From NCBI GenBank assembly GCA_030696085.1, contig JAUYNL010000077.1, forward strand, positions 1 to 36,069: a DNA stretch of 36,069 nucleotides, given 5' to 3'. The notes under the pieces are model-generated. The model saw only the letters and a list, made by a program, of their open reading frames with translations, was not told the origin of the DNA and made no database searches. Positions 26,267 through 35,079 of this stretch are shown here, piece by piece. The first letter of the stretch is position 1. The number at the start of each line of letters is the position of its first letter. The position numbers were made by a program, and so were the translations under genes. This DNA is from Luteolibacter sp. (GTDB taxonomy: Bacteria; Verrucomicrobiota; Verrucomicrobiia; Verrucomicrobiales; Akkermansiaceae).

Positions 26267-26646
26267 ATTGAAACGCGGAGGCGCGAAGAACGCGGAGTTT
26301 TTCGCAGAGAATCCATAATGAGATGAAAACATGTGATGAACTGAACAGGCTATCGGGCTACATCGTTGATGCGGCGATGGAAGTGCATCGGGAATTCGGG
26401 CCAGGATTGTTGGAGCGGGTTTATGAAGCAGCGCTCGCCAAAGAATTTTCACTACGCGGTATCTCCTCGCGGCGTCAGGTTCCAGCTCATGTGATATACA
26501 AAGGTGAGATTCTGGATGAGGAGGCATATCGGATCGATCTGCTCATTAACTTCAATGTCCCGCTTCTCAAGGACGGCATAAAACGCCACGTCATCAATTT
26601 TCCTCACTAAATCTCCGCGTTCTCCGCGCCTCAGCGTTTCGATTCA
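26264..26646 (+). mobile_element. Inverted-repeat cassette carrying a GxxExxY gene, inserted in metH
   Basis: The arms 26264-26297 and 26613-26646 are inverted repeats identical at 31 of 34 positions (core GAACGCGGAG / CTCCGCGTTC). They enclose only the GxxExxY ORF. The cassette separates the two halves of MetH in the linker between domains: the metH-N stop lies in the left arm, and the metH-C ATG is 2 bp past the right arm. No target duplication is obvious. Confidence 0.75.
26323..26610 (+). CDS. GxxExxY-family protein, internally deleted
   Basis: A 95-residue member of the GxxExxY family, normally about 120-130 residues. The name motif is in [16 protein letters not shown] (residues about 26-41), preceded by [16 protein letters not shown]. 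The segment [16 protein letters not shown] is followed at once by [19 protein letters not shown]. In typical members these parts are separated by about 30 residues containing a VELKA-type acidic/Lys motif, which fits a PD-(D/E)XK-like site. The deletion therefore seems to run between two similar LL-ending segments and removes the likely active site. The gene is probably non-functional as an enzyme and is a passenger of the inverted-repeat cassette. Family comparison is from memory. Confidence 0.8.
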   Translation: MKTCDELNRLSGYIVDAAMEVHREFGPGLLERVYEAALAKEFSLRGISSRRQVPAHVIYKGEILDEEAYRIDLLINFNVPLLKDGIKRHVINFPH

Positions 26647-26648
26647 AA

Positions 26649-29411
26649 ATGAAAACCATTCCCCACGCCCTCCGCCTCTCCGGCACCGAGGCCTACAACC
26701 ACACTTCCGACAAGCGCTTCCTCATGATCGGAGAGCGCGCCAACGTCGCCGGATCGCCGAAGTTTGCCAAGCTTGTCCGCGAGGGAAATCTCGAAGCCGC
26801 AGTGGAAATCGTGCGCCAGCAGGTCGCCAACGGCGCGAACGTCATCGACATTTGTTTCGACGACGGACTGATCGACGGCAAGGCGATGATGAGCCGCTTC
26901 CTGCGCCTGCTCCAGGGCGAACCCGATGTGGCGCGGGTGCCCATCATGGTCGATTCCTCGAAATGGGAAATCCTCGAGGAGGGACTCAAATACCTTCAGG
27001 GAAAAGGCATCGTTAACTCGATCTCGCTCAAGGAGGGCGAGGAGAATTTCAAGCGCCAGGCGCGCCTCATCATGCGCTACGGCGCCGCGGTGGTGGTGAT
27101 GGCCTTCGATGAGAAGGGCCAGGCGGCGAGTTATGAGGAGAAAACAAGCATCTGCCAACGCGCGTATCGCATGCTTGTCGATGAAGTCGGCTTCAACCCG
27201 GATGATATCATTTTCGATCCGAACATCCTCACGGTCGCCACAGGCATCGAGGAACATAACAACTACGCGCTGGATTTCATCAACGCCACCCGATGGATCA
27301 AGGAGAACCTCCCCGGCGCGAAGGTGTCGGGCGGAGTTTCCAACATCTCGTTCTCGTTCCGCGGCAACAACAAGGTCCGCGAGGCGATGCACTCGGCGTT
27401 TCTCTATCATGCTGGAAGGGCCGGCATGGACATGGGAATTGTCAACGCCGGCATGTTGGAGGTGTACGACGAAATCCCAAAGGAGCTGCTCGATTGCGTC
27501 GAGGACGTGCTACTCAACCGCCGTCCCGACTCTACCGAGCGCTTGCTGGATCTGGCGGAGCGCTTCAAGGGCCAGGGTGGCAGGAAGATCGAGGAGGATC
27601 TTTCCTGGCGCGATGATCCGGTCGAGAGGCGGCTCGAACACGCCTTGCTCAAGGGAATCGACAAGTACATCGACGAGGACACCGAGGCCGCGCTCGCGAT
27701 TTATGGACGTCCGCTCAAGGTCATCGAAGGCCCGCTGATGGACGGCATGGGCGTCGTCGGCGATCTGTTCGGTGCCGGCAAAATGTTCCTCCCGCAGGTG
27801 GTGAAGTCCGCCCGCGTGATGAAAAAGGCCGTCGCCTGGCTCACGCCGTTCATGGAGGCGGAAAAGGCCGAATTCCTCTCCTCCGACATTGCGGAAATCA
27901 AGGCCGCCGATCCTTCTGTTAGCGATGAGGAGGCGCTGCGCCTCGCCGGCCGCCGGCGTTCCGCGGGCCGTTTCCTCATCGCCACCGTCAAGGGCGACGT
28001 GCATGACATCGGCAAGAACATCGTGGGCGTGGTGCTCGCCTGCAATGGCTTCGAGGTCACCGACATGGGCGTCATGGTTCCCTGCGACAGGATCCTCGAC
28101 AAGGCGATCGAACTCGGCGCGGATGTGGTCGGTCTATCCGGCCTGATCACCCCATCGCTCGACGAAATGGTGCATGTCGCGAAGGAAATGGAGCGCCGCG
28201 GATTCAAAGTGCCATTGTTAGTGGGTGGCGCCACCACTTCCGCCGCGCACACCGCCATCAAGATCGCGGAGCATTATTCGGGCGCGGTTTTCCATGTGCT
28301 GGATGCCTCACGCTCGGTACCTGTGACCACATCGTTGCTGTCCGCCGAACAGAAGGAGGCCTTCATCGCCGGGAACCGCGCGAAGCAGCAAACACTGCGC
28401 GAGAACTTCATCGGCGGACCGAAAAAGGAAACGCTCACTCTCGAGCAGGCGCGTGCCGCCGCACCGAAGTTCGACTGGGAAAGTTATGTCCCGCCGACGC
28501 CGTCATTTCTGGGAGTGAAGAATGCGGTAGTCAGCCTCCGCGAGCTGGCAGCATACATCGACTGGACTCCGTTTTTCCACGCATGGGAACTGCGTGGCGT
28601 GTGGGACCGGGAACACAAGCTTCTCAGGACGAAAAATGCCGGAGGCGCACGGGAAGCCGCGAAACTCTATCAGGATGCGCTTTCCTGGATCGATCTCATC
28701 ATCTCGGAGGATCGTTTTCAAGCGCGCGGCATCCATGGCTTCTTCCCGGCCAATTCCGATGGAGATGACATCATCGTCTGGACGGATGAAACCCGCACCC
28801 ACGAACGCTGCCGCCTTCACACCCTGCGCCAGCAAATCAGGAAGGATTCCGGAAAGCCGAACGTCGCTCTATCCGATTGGGTGGGTGGAGATGATATACA
28901 AGACCACATCGGCGGCTTCGTCGTCGGCATCCACGGGGCCGACGAATTCGCATCGGAGCTGGACAAGGCGCACGATCCATATGGCGCGATCATGGTCAAG
29001 GCCATCGCCGACCGCTTCGCCGAGGCCTTCGCCGAGCTCCTTCACCACCGGGCGCGGCTGGACTGGGGCTATGAGACTGAAGGCGAGCTGACCACGGAGC
29101 AGCTCATCCATGAGAACTACCGCGGCATCCGCCCGGCACCTGGCTATCCGGCGCAGCCCGACCACACGGAAAAACCGCTTCTCTTCGATCTGCTAGAGGC
29201 GACAGAACCGACCGGCGTCACCCTAACGGAAAGTTGCGCCATGCATCCGGGCGCCGCGGTCTGCGGGCTCTATTTCTCCCATCCGGAAAGCCATTACTTC
29301 GTGATCTCGGATCTTCAGAAGGATCAGATCGAGGACTATGCCCGGCGCAAGGGCATCCCGCTGCGGGAGGCGGAGAAATGGCTGGGTCCGTGGCTCGGGT
29401 ATGCGGTGTGA
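26649..29411 (+). CDS. metH: Methionine synthase MetH, folate, cobalamin and activation modules (split protein)
   Basis: 920 residues covering everything after the homocysteine module. The pterin-binding barrel (about 20-300) has [16 protein letters not shown] and [10 protein letters not shown]-type strands. The cap and B12 domains (about 320-560) have DVHDIGKN, with the cobalt-ligating His near 452, plus [13 protein letters not shown] and [16 protein letters not shown]. The AdoMet reactivation domain (about 600-920) has [20 protein letters not shown]. The start [16 protein letters not shown] lies exactly in the interdomain linker of full-length MetH, where RLSG normally follows without a break. 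With 25160-26266 the pair adds up to about 1,288 residues, close to a whole MetH (about 1,230). The ATG is 2 bp from the right arm of the inserted cassette, with no clear ribosome-binding site. The two chains may assemble into a working enzyme. Confidence 0.94.
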   Translation: MKTIPHALRLSGTEAYNHTSDKRFLMIGERANVAGSPKFAKLVREGNLEAAVEIVRQQVANGANVIDICFDDGLIDGKAMMSRFLRLLQGEPDVARVPIMVDSSKWEILEEGLKYLQGKGIVNSISLKEGEENFKRQARLIMRYGAAVVVMAFDEKGQAASYEEKTSICQRAYRMLVDEVGFNPDDIIFDPNILTVATGIEEHNNYALDFINATRWIKENLPGAKVSGGVSNISFSFRGNNKVREAMHSAFLYHAGRAGMDMGIVNAGMLEVYDEIPKELLDCVEDVLLNRRPDSTERLLDLAERFKGQGGRKIEEDLSWRDDPVERRLEHALLKGIDKYIDEDTEAALAIYGRPLKVIEGPLMDGMGVVGDLFGAGKMFLPQVVKSARVMKKAVAWLTPFMEAEKAEFLSSDIAEIKAADPSVSDEEALRLAGRRRSAGRFLIATVKGDVHDIGKNIVGVVLACNGFEVTDMGVMVPCDRILDKAIELGADVVGLSGLITPSLDEMVHVAKEMERRGFKVPLLVGGATTSAAHTAIKIAEHYSGAVFHVLDASRSVPVTTSLLSAEQKEAFIAGNRAKQQTLRENFIGGPKKETLTLEQARAAAPKFDWESYVPPTPSFLGVKNAVVSLRELAAYIDWTPFFHAWELRGVWDREHKLLRTKNAGGAREAAKLYQDALSWIDLIISEDRFQARGIHGFFPANSDGDDIIVWTDETRTHERCRLHTLRQQIRKDSGKPNVALSDWVGGDDIQDHIGGFVVGIHGADEFASELDKAHDPYGAIMVKAIADRFAEAFAELLHHRARLDWGYETEGELTTEQLIHENYRGIRPAPGYPAQPDHTEKPLLFDLLEATEPTGVTLTESCAMHPGAAVCGLYFSHPESHYFVISDLQKDQIEDYARRKGIPLREAEKWLGPWLGYAV

Positions 29412-29483
29412 TTTCCCTCTGGACGGCATGTCCCGGCGGCCCCACGGTGCCCGGGAAGGATGTGTGAGCGAAGCCACCACCCC

Positions 29484-30719
29484 ATGCGCATAGAGATCCT
29501 CAATACCGGCACCGAATTGCTGTTAGGCAATACTGTCAATACCCACGCCGCGTGGTTTGGCCGTGAATTGTTCAAGCTGGGATTGCGCATCACCCGCCAG
29601 ACGACCGTGCCGGACGGTGATGCCATCCGTGAGGCGATCCGCGAGGCGATCCGCCGTGCGGACGTATTGATCGTGACGGGCGGGCTGGGACCGACGAGTG
29701 ATGACCTGACACGAGAGATCGCCGCGGAGGTTCTGGGTCTGGAAATGATCATGGACGAGGCTGCGCTGCGTTCGTTGGAAGAGTTCTTCGCCCTGCGCGG
29801 CAGGCAAATGGCGGACGCGAACCGCAAGCAGGCGCTCGCCCCGGTGGGCGCGGACGTGCTGCCCAATCCTCAGGGAACCGCCCCCGGCGTGTATGTGCCG
29901 CCGCGTTTGAATGGCCGTTCGAACTGCGCGGTCTTCCTGCTGCCCGGACCTCCGCTCGAACTCTATCCGATGGTGCGTCACGAGGTGCTCCCACGGTTGC
30001 GCGCGCTGTCCGGCGTCGAAAACCCGCCGGCGGTTCTGGAGCTCAAGTTCACCGGCATCGGCGAGAGCGATTTCCATCAAGGTATCGATGCCCGCCTGGA
30101 GCAAATCCCCGGCCTGGAGTATGGTTACTGCGCCCACATCGGCGAGGTGGACCTGCGTTTGATCGGCGATGCGGAAGCCATCCGGCAAGGCAGGGCCATC
30201 GCGCTTGAAGCGTTCCAAACTTTCCTCATCAGCGAGGACGGTTCCCTGCTCGAGGCCGCCTTGGTCCGGCTTCTATCGGAAAACCGCAAGACGCTCGCCA
30301 CCGCCGAGAGTTGCACCGGCGGATTGATTTCCAATCGGATCACCGACATTCCTGGAGCCAGTGCGGTCTTCACTCATGGTTTCGTGACTTATGCGAACGA
30401 GGCGAAGGTTTCCCTATTGGGAGTCTCCGCCGCCGATATCGAAGCCCATGGCGCGGTGAGCGAAACGGTGGCCTGCCAGATGGCCGCAGGTGCTCTTCAT
30501 GCCAGCGGAGCTGACATCGCGGTGGCCGTTACCGGCATCGCGGGGCCGGATGGAGGCACTCCGGAGAAGCCGGTGGGCACGGCATGGATCGGACTCGCCT
30601 CCCGGGATGGCGGAGTCACCGCTTTCAAGGTTTTCCATCCGCGCAACCGCCATGATTTCAAACTCGCCGTCAGCCAGGCCGCGCTGGAAGCGGTGCGGCG
30701 GCGCATTCTCGGAATCTAG
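29484..30719 (+). CDS. cinA: CinA-family protein (NMN amidohydrolase / ADP-ribose pyrophosphatase)
   Basis: A 411-residue two-domain CinA. The N-terminal MoCF-like domain begins IEILNTGTELLLGNTVNTHA and has VTGGLGPTSDDLTREI and LLPGPPLEL. The C-terminal PncC domain has AESCTGGLISNRITDIPGAS and VAVTGIAGPDGGTPEKPVGT. Full-length CinA proteins recycle NMN and hydrolyse ADP-ribose; in some Gram-positives cinA is linked to competence. The ATG at 29484 (MRIEILNTGTEL) is the family start. It lies 72 bp after metH on the same strand and may be read from it. Confidence 0.95.
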   Translation: MRIEILNTGTELLLGNTVNTHAAWFGRELFKLGLRITRQTTVPDGDAIREAIREAIRRADVLIVTGGLGPTSDDLTREIAAEVLGLEMIMDEAALRSLEEFFALRGRQMADANRKQALAPVGADVLPNPQGTAPGVYVPPRLNGRSNCAVFLLPGPPLELYPMVRHEVLPRLRALSGVENPPAVLELKFTGIGESDFHQGIDARLEQIPGLEYGYCAHIGEVDLRLIGDAEAIRQGRAIALEAFQTFLISEDGSLLEAALVRLLSENRKTLATAESCTGGLISNRITDIPGASAVFTHGFVTYANEAKVSLLGVSAADIEAHGAVSETVACQMAAGALHASGADIAVAVTGIAGPDGGTPEKPVGTAWIGLASRDGGVTAFKVFHPRNRHDFKLAVSQAALEAVRRRILGI

Positions 30720-30832
30720 CTGAATCGTGCGCGGCAAGCGCGTCATGGCCGGCGTCAGGTAGGGATTCACCCCATAGCGAAAGAGTTCCGCCGCGGCTAA
30801 TTTACCGGTGTGGAAACCCCACGGATCAAACC

Positions 30833-30976
30833 ATGAAAACATCACCAAATCGCATTGTCCTTCTCCTGCTGGCCTCCGTGCTCCTGGCGCTATTTGGAGC
30901 GGGTTGCGCCACAGTCCGCGGCTTCGGCAGGGATGTCGGAACCGCTGGCGAACACATTGAGGATTCGACCCGTTAA
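30833..30976 (+). CDS. Entericidin-like small lipoprotein
   Basis: A 47-residue protein too short for most gene callers. A hydrophobic signal (RIVLLLLASVLLALFG) leads to the lipobox FGAGC, with the Cys at residue 25 the predicted lipidated first residue. The mature part ATVRGFGRDVGTAGEHIED closely fits the entericidin A/B pattern (TVRGFGKDV..AG..IE). Entericidins are small stress-linked envelope lipoproteins forming an antidote/toxin pair in E. coli; only one is present here. It is followed 28 bp later by a lmo0937-type peptide. Coordinates may be off by one base. Confidence 0.85.
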   Translation: MKTSPNRIVLLLLASVLLALFGAGCATVRGFGRDVGTAGEHIEDSTR

Positions 30977-31004
30977 TCCACTCCAACCATAGAATCATCC
31001 GATC

Positions 31005-31154
31005 ATGTTAATGACCATTGCTATCATTCTTCTTGTTCTCTGGGCCTTGGGGCTCGTGACCAGCACTACCATTGGTGGATTCATCCACATCCTGCTGGTG
31101 GTGGCTATCGTGATCGTTTTGATCCGGGTGATCCAGGGCCGCCGCATCCTCTGA
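31005..31154 (+). CDS. lmo0937-family two-helix membrane peptide
   Basis: A 49-residue hydrophobic protein: helix 1 is about MLMTIAIILLVLWALGLV, a short turn (TSTTIGGFIH) follows, then helix 2 (ILLVVAIVIVLIRVI) and a basic end QGRRIL. The W.LG......GG.IH.LLV.A......I..GR pattern is that of the lmo0937 family, of unknown function and common in stress-related gene groups. It follows the entericidin-like gene closely and probably shares its promoter. Confidence 0.88.
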   Translation: MLMTIAIILLVLWALGLVTSTTIGGFIHILLVVAIVIVLIRVIQGRRIL

Positions 31155-31282
31155 TGCCGCAGGAGATCCACCTGCGGGTTCATCCGATGCGCCTGCCGGG
31201 AGATTCAATTTGCCAGGGATCGACTTCCGGTGGTACTCTAAAGGGCATTATAAACGCGACAGCGCCCCTGCCAAGGGATTCC

Positions 31283-32455
31283 ATGAAACCCCGGCCACCC
31301 AAATTTTCACAACGTTACGAGCAGGCATTGCGGGACCATCTCGATCAGGGATCTCAGGCAGGGAGCTTATTCTCGCTCAAACTTGGGAACTGCGACGATG
31401 CGGGTGGAATGACGATACTGGATCTGGCCAGGCTCCATGAGCGAATCCTGGTGATGAGTTTGTTGCCCACATTCCCGGATGTTCAACGTCCCGCCCTCAT
31501 CAAGAGGGCTGGCGCTTTTTTTGCCGCTGTGATCGCCCCGACCGTAAAGACGCATGGAGGCGCAGGGGAAGCCCGGCGTCTCAACAAAATAATTGGAACA
31601 TTGAGTGACCGTACGGTGGAACTGGCCGCCGCCAACCGGCTGCTCGGTTTGGAGATCGTCCGCCGCAAGGCAGTGGAGGCGTCCCTCAATAAAAGCGAGC
31701 GCCATCATCTGAAGTCCCTGGAGAAATCCAATCTCCTGAAACAACAGCTCCAGGGGCTCTCCCGCCAGATCCTCACGGCACAGGAGAACGAGCGCAGGAA
31801 GATCATCCGCGAACTGCACGATGTGATCGCCCAGTCGCTCATGGGCATCAATGTCCGTCTCGCCACGCTCAAAGCTGAGGCCAACATCCACACCAGGGGA
31901 CTCGACCGCAACATCGCACTCACCCAGAAGATGGTGACGAAAGCGGCAGGCATCGTGAACCGGTTCGCGCGTGACCTTCACCCGACGGTGCTGGATGATC
32001 TCGGTTTGATTCCAGCCCTGCATTCCCTGATGAAAAGCTTCACGAGTCGAACGGGCGTCCTCACACATCTCACGGCTTTCTCGGGAGTGGAGAAGCTCGA
32101 TGCGGCGCGGCGCACGGTTTTCTATCGAGTCGCTGAGGAATCGCTTGGCAATATCGCCCGTCATGCCCGCGCGACCCGCGTGGAGGTGACCCTTCTGAGG
32201 GATGCCAGGTCGGTCCGAATGGAGGTTGCCGATGACGGGAAATCATTCCACGTGCAATCCGTGTTGCAGGCGGGCGCGAACAAACCTCTCGGACTGCTCG
32301 GCATGAGGGAGCGGGTCGAAATGGTGGGAGGCTCCTTTCAAATCATATCCGAACCCGGAAGCGGCACGAAGATCATCGCACGGATACCCGTCGGCAAGGC
32401 CATCGTCAACAAGTGGGCGCTGGAAACCCTCGAGAGCAATTCCCAAACCCCATGA
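31283..32455 (+). CDS. Sensor histidine kinase, NarL/DesK type, soluble
   Basis: A 390-residue kinase. The start at 31283 has a good ribosome-binding site (AAGGGA 7 bp upstream); an in-frame ATG at 31154 is less likely. The N-terminal region (about 1-125, including LARLHERILVMSLLP and KRAGAFFAAVIAP) is conserved in similar kinases but is not a named sensor domain I can confirm. A coiled coil follows (about 125-165). The HisKA_3 dimerisation domain has the phospho-acceptor His179 in RELHDVIAQ. The HATPase domain has YRVAEESLGNIARHA (N box) and LGLLGMRERVEMVGG (G box). No membrane helix is seen, so it senses a cytoplasmic or partner signal. It overlaps the response regulator gene by 4 bp (ATGA). 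Confidence 0.93.
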   Translation: MKPRPPKFSQRYEQALRDHLDQGSQAGSLFSLKLGNCDDAGGMTILDLARLHERILVMSLLPTFPDVQRPALIKRAGAFFAAVIAPTVKTHGGAGEARRLNKIIGTLSDRTVELAAANRLLGLEIVRRKAVEASLNKSERHHLKSLEKSNLLKQQLQGLSRQILTAQENERRKIIRELHDVIAQSLMGINVRLATLKAEANIHTRGLDRNIALTQKMVTKAAGIVNRFARDLHPTVLDDLGLIPALHSLMKSFTSRTGVLTHLTAFSGVEKLDAARRTVFYRVAEESLGNIARHARATRVEVTLLRDARSVRMEVADDGKSFHVQSVLQAGANKPLGLLGMRERVEMVGGSFQIISEPGSGTKIIARIPVGKAIVNKWALETLESNSQTP

Positions 32456-33129
32456 AACCAATCACGGTTCTGCTGGCTGAAGACCACACCCTGGTGCGCG
32501 AGGGACTTCGCATGATGCTCAAGCTGGAGAGAGATCTTGAGGTGGTTGGCGAGGCGCAGGATGGCCGGAGCGCGATCGCCATGGCCATGGAGCTTCGCCC
32601 CGATGTGGTGTTGATGGACATCGCCATGCCCGAGCTCAATGGGCTGGAAGCCGCCCGGCAACTGCTCAAGGCGCTTCCCGGCGCCAAAGTCGTCTTTCTA
32701 ACCGCGCATTGTGACGATGCCTATGTCAAGCACGCCGCCGACTCCGGCGCGGTGGGCTTCCTGCTCAAACAGGATTCCGCCCATGATGTCTGTCGGGCGA
32801 TACGCGAGGTCCACCAGGGGAGGATCTTTTACAGCAGTTCGATTTCAAAGCGCTTCATCCGCATCAATCCCAAATCGCGGGATCGGTCGGGAAAGATCAG
32901 CCAAAAGTCCTCCCTGCTGACTTCACGCGAAATGGAGGTCCTGCAACTCATCGCCGAGGGAAAAGCCAACAAGGAAACCGCGGTGGTGCTTGGAATCAGC
33001 ATCAAGACCGTGGAGAAACATCGCGGCCACCTAATGGACAAACTCGACATCCACGACACCGCCGGCCTCACCCGCCATGCCATAGCTTCCGGCATTATCG
33101 AGAGCAGCGTGCAGGTCACCATCCTGTGA
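32452..33129 (+). CDS. LuxR/NarL-family response regulator
   Basis: A 225-residue two-domain regulator. The receiver has the acidic pair E10-D11, phospho-acceptor Asp56 in VVLMDIAMPELNG, and Thr and Lys switch residues in VVFLTAHCDD and LLKQDS. The C-terminal LuxR helix-turn-helix runs LTSREMEVLQLIAEGKANKE with KTVEKHRGHLMDKL. The start ATG overlaps the kinase stop (ATGA), a clear cognate pair. Its targets may include the neighbouring envelope genes, but no operator was identified. Confidence 0.95.
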   Translation: MKPITVLLAEDHTLVREGLRMMLKLERDLEVVGEAQDGRSAIAMAMELRPDVVLMDIAMPELNGLEAARQLLKALPGAKVVFLTAHCDDAYVKHAADSGAVGFLLKQDSAHDVCRAIREVHQGRIFYSSSISKRFIRINPKSRDRSGKISQKSSLLTSREMEVLQLIAEGKANKETAVVLGISIKTVEKHRGHLMDKLDIHDTAGLTRHAIASGIIESSVQVTIL

Positions 33130-33215
33130 ATGCCGGCCGTCTATCACAGGCAGCGAAACATCCAAACGGGACCGACGCCATTTTGCGAATGGAACGTCCG
33201 GAGCCTAATTTCGGC

Positions 33216-33881
33216 ATGATCCGGATTTCAGCGTGTTGTGTGTGGCTGGCGGGCGCTCTTTGCGTGTCCGCGCAGACCACGGATCCGGCAGTCGTTACAA
33301 GTAGATATGGAAGACCCGCGCTCATCGCCTCTGGCGCATTGTTGGATTTCGATTCACTGCCCGAGGACCGGCGCATGATGATAGAAGAAGCCATCGCCGT
33401 GGCCAGGGATTCGCCGTGGCTGGTGTACACCGCGCGGGGAGCCAGTCCTTCGGATGGTGGTTTCGATTGCTCCGGCGCGATGTATTTCGTGATGCGCAAA
33501 GCGGGTCTTGATCCGCCGCGCGTCGCCGCCGCGCAATTGCAATGGCTCAAGCGCCACGACCGCTTTCACGAAGTGCCGGCGGAAGCGTTGGGTTTGCAGC
33601 ACGCCGCTTTGGGTAAACTCATGCCGGGGGACTTGCTGTTCTGGGGCAGGAGAGGTTCCGTGGCTGCCGCGAGCAATGACGAAATCACGCATGTCGCCAT
33701 GTTTCTGGGCAGGGAGAAAACTGACAAGCGACCGGTGATGATCAACTCAACGGACGGCCGATCCTACCGCGGCACCAGGGCGAATGGTTATGGAGTTTAT
33801 GATTTCCGCCTGCCGTCCGCAGGAAGCAGGATCGCATTCATCGGCTACGGCACCCCGCCGGGAATTGCCGCGATTCCATAG
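33216..33881 (+). CDS. Secreted NlpC/P60-family cell-wall hydrolase
   Basis: A putative peptidoglycan endopeptidase of the NlpC/P60 cysteine fold. The catalytic Cys (about residue 85) is in GGFDCSGAMYFVMRKAG, the His (about 159) is in EITHVAMFLG, and a polar third residue lies in VMINSTDG. The GDLLFWG turn is typical. The ATG at 33216 gives a standard signal peptide, MIRISACCVWLAGALCVSAQ. The frame is open from a GTG at 33126 that overlaps the regulator stop, and an ATG at 33189 is also possible. Export predicts action on the periplasmic wall. It follows the two-component genes directly and may be co-transcribed with them. Confidence 0.88.
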   Translation: MIRISACCVWLAGALCVSAQTTDPAVVTSRYGRPALIASGALLDFDSLPEDRRMMIEEAIAVARDSPWLVYTARGASPSDGGFDCSGAMYFVMRKAGLDPPRVAAAQLQWLKRHDRFHEVPAEALGLQHAALGKLMPGDLLFWGRRGSVAAASNDEITHVAMFLGREKTDKRPVMINSTDGRSYRGTRANGYGVYDFRLPSAGSRIAFIGYGTPPGIAAIP

Positions 33882-33898
33882 CGGTGGAATGTAGGCTT

Positions 33899-34666
33899 TC
33901 ATCGGTCTGTATTACCGATAGATCGAGGAACGACGGGTCCTGCTGTAGCAAGAATGGATGGTCTGGCGCCCGCATCGTCCATCGCGCGCGCCGTCGTGCT
34001 CATGCGTCCCTGGCCGATCAGCCGGATCAGCCGGTTGCGCAAATCCTCGCGCTGAAGAAGCATGAAAATCAGGAGAATGAGAACCAGCGCGGCCGTTCCC
34101 AGCGGCCCGAGAACAGGTGTTAGAACCACCTGCATGAACTCCAGCCGCTGATCCTTTCCATTGACGATCTCCACCGGCGTGACTTTTTCCGCGGTGCGTC
34201 GGCTGGGATCCGAGCGGGACACGGAGTCGTCCCGCGAACCACCCGGTAGATCCTTCTTCAGATCCTCGATGGTTTCCGATATTCTTGAGAAGGGTCCCGT
34301 GCTGGGGATCTGAATCGAACGCAGTTTGATTTGGATGTTTTCCTTGTAGCCGGGCAGTTGGTTCGCAAGATCGATGGCCTGGCGGGTAAGCACCCGGCCC
34401 ACTCCGCCGGTGGCGGCGAACATCATCAGTACCACCAGCAACACCGCTCCGATCCTGCCCAACCAGCGCTGGAGCAGCGTGACTAGCGGGGCGAGCATGA
34501 ACGTCAGGAGGGCGGATAATGCCAGCGGCACCAGCAGAATGCGGCCGAAGTACAAGGTCAGCACGATGAAGGCGCTGGGAACCACATTGGATATGGTGGC
34601 CAATGATTCCGCGGAGGAGGGTCGTTTTGCAGGAATGGCCATACGGATTTCCGGTCTTTCCGGCAT
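33899..34666 (-). pseudogene. AI-2E family transporter, C-terminally truncated
   Basis: The N-terminal part of an AI-2E/PerM family membrane protein: helices at about 28-70 (SNVVPSAFIVLTLYFGRILL and the following PLALSALLTFMLAPLV), GAVLLVVLMMFAATGG, a soluble loop (about 100-190), then GPLGTAALVLILLIFMLLQR and EDLRNRLIRLIGQGRMSTTA. In the family the next segment (DDA..RVSRYLL) leads into four or five more helices. Here the frame runs from MDDAGAR into unrelated sequence and stops at 33899, beside the NlpC gene, so roughly a third or more of the protein is missing. No other frame continues the match, so a deletion is more likely than a simple frameshift. The ATG at 34666 is preferred over a TTG at 34681. 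Confidence 0.75.
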
Positions 34667-34748
34667 ATGAAGGACGTTCAAGACGGATCCATGCCGTCAT
34701 GAACGTCCCTGACAGACGGCGCGAAGAGTCGCGCCCTCTGCGGTGTGA

Positions 34749-35054
34749 CTACTTGTTCTCCGCATCCACCTTGGCCTTGGCGGCATCCGCTTCCGCTTCG
34801 GCTTTCTTCTTGTCGGCATCGAGTTGTGCCTGATCGGAAACCTTGTTGGCCTCGATCCTCGCCTTGTCGATTTTGGCGTTCACATCGGTTTGTTCGGTCG
34901 CGAGTTTGGCATCAGCGGCCACTTCGTCCTTGCGTGTTTCGATCGCCTCCTTGGTGGCGTCCGTGTTGTCATCAATTACGGCTTTCTGTTTGTTGCAGCC
35001 GATCGTGAGGACTGCGGCAATCGCGATGATTGCATAAGTTGGGAATTTCATCAT
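34749..35054 (-). CDS. Small coiled-coil lipoprotein
   Basis: A 101-residue protein with a signal peptide (MMKFPTYAIIAIAAVLTIGC) whose LTIGC is a lipobox, with Cys20 as the lipidated residue. The mature part is almost wholly charged and alanine-rich helix (ATKEAIETRKDEVAADAKLA, DADKKKAEAEADAAKAKVDA), a long coiled coil. It resembles the many small envelope lipoproteins of unknown function that may space or link the outer membrane and wall. It ends about 83 bp from the truncated transporter start. No specific family is recognised. Confidence 0.82.
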   Translation of the reverse strand: MMKFPTYAIIAIAAVLTIGCNKQKAVIDDNTDATKEAIETRKDEVAADAKLATEQTDVNAKIDKARIEANKVSDQAQLDADKKKAEAEADAAKAKVDAENK

Positions 35055-35079
35055 GGTGTGTTTCTATGGGTATTGTTGT

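Noticed and set aside
25067-26527. 486-residue minus-strand ORF opposite metH-N
   Set aside because: Shadow of the homocysteine methyltransferase module; no recognisable domain.
32244-32258. Another parS-like match (ATTCCACGTGCAATC) in the histidine kinase gene
   Set aside because: The right half-site is broken and the palindrome is not kept, so it is probably chance.
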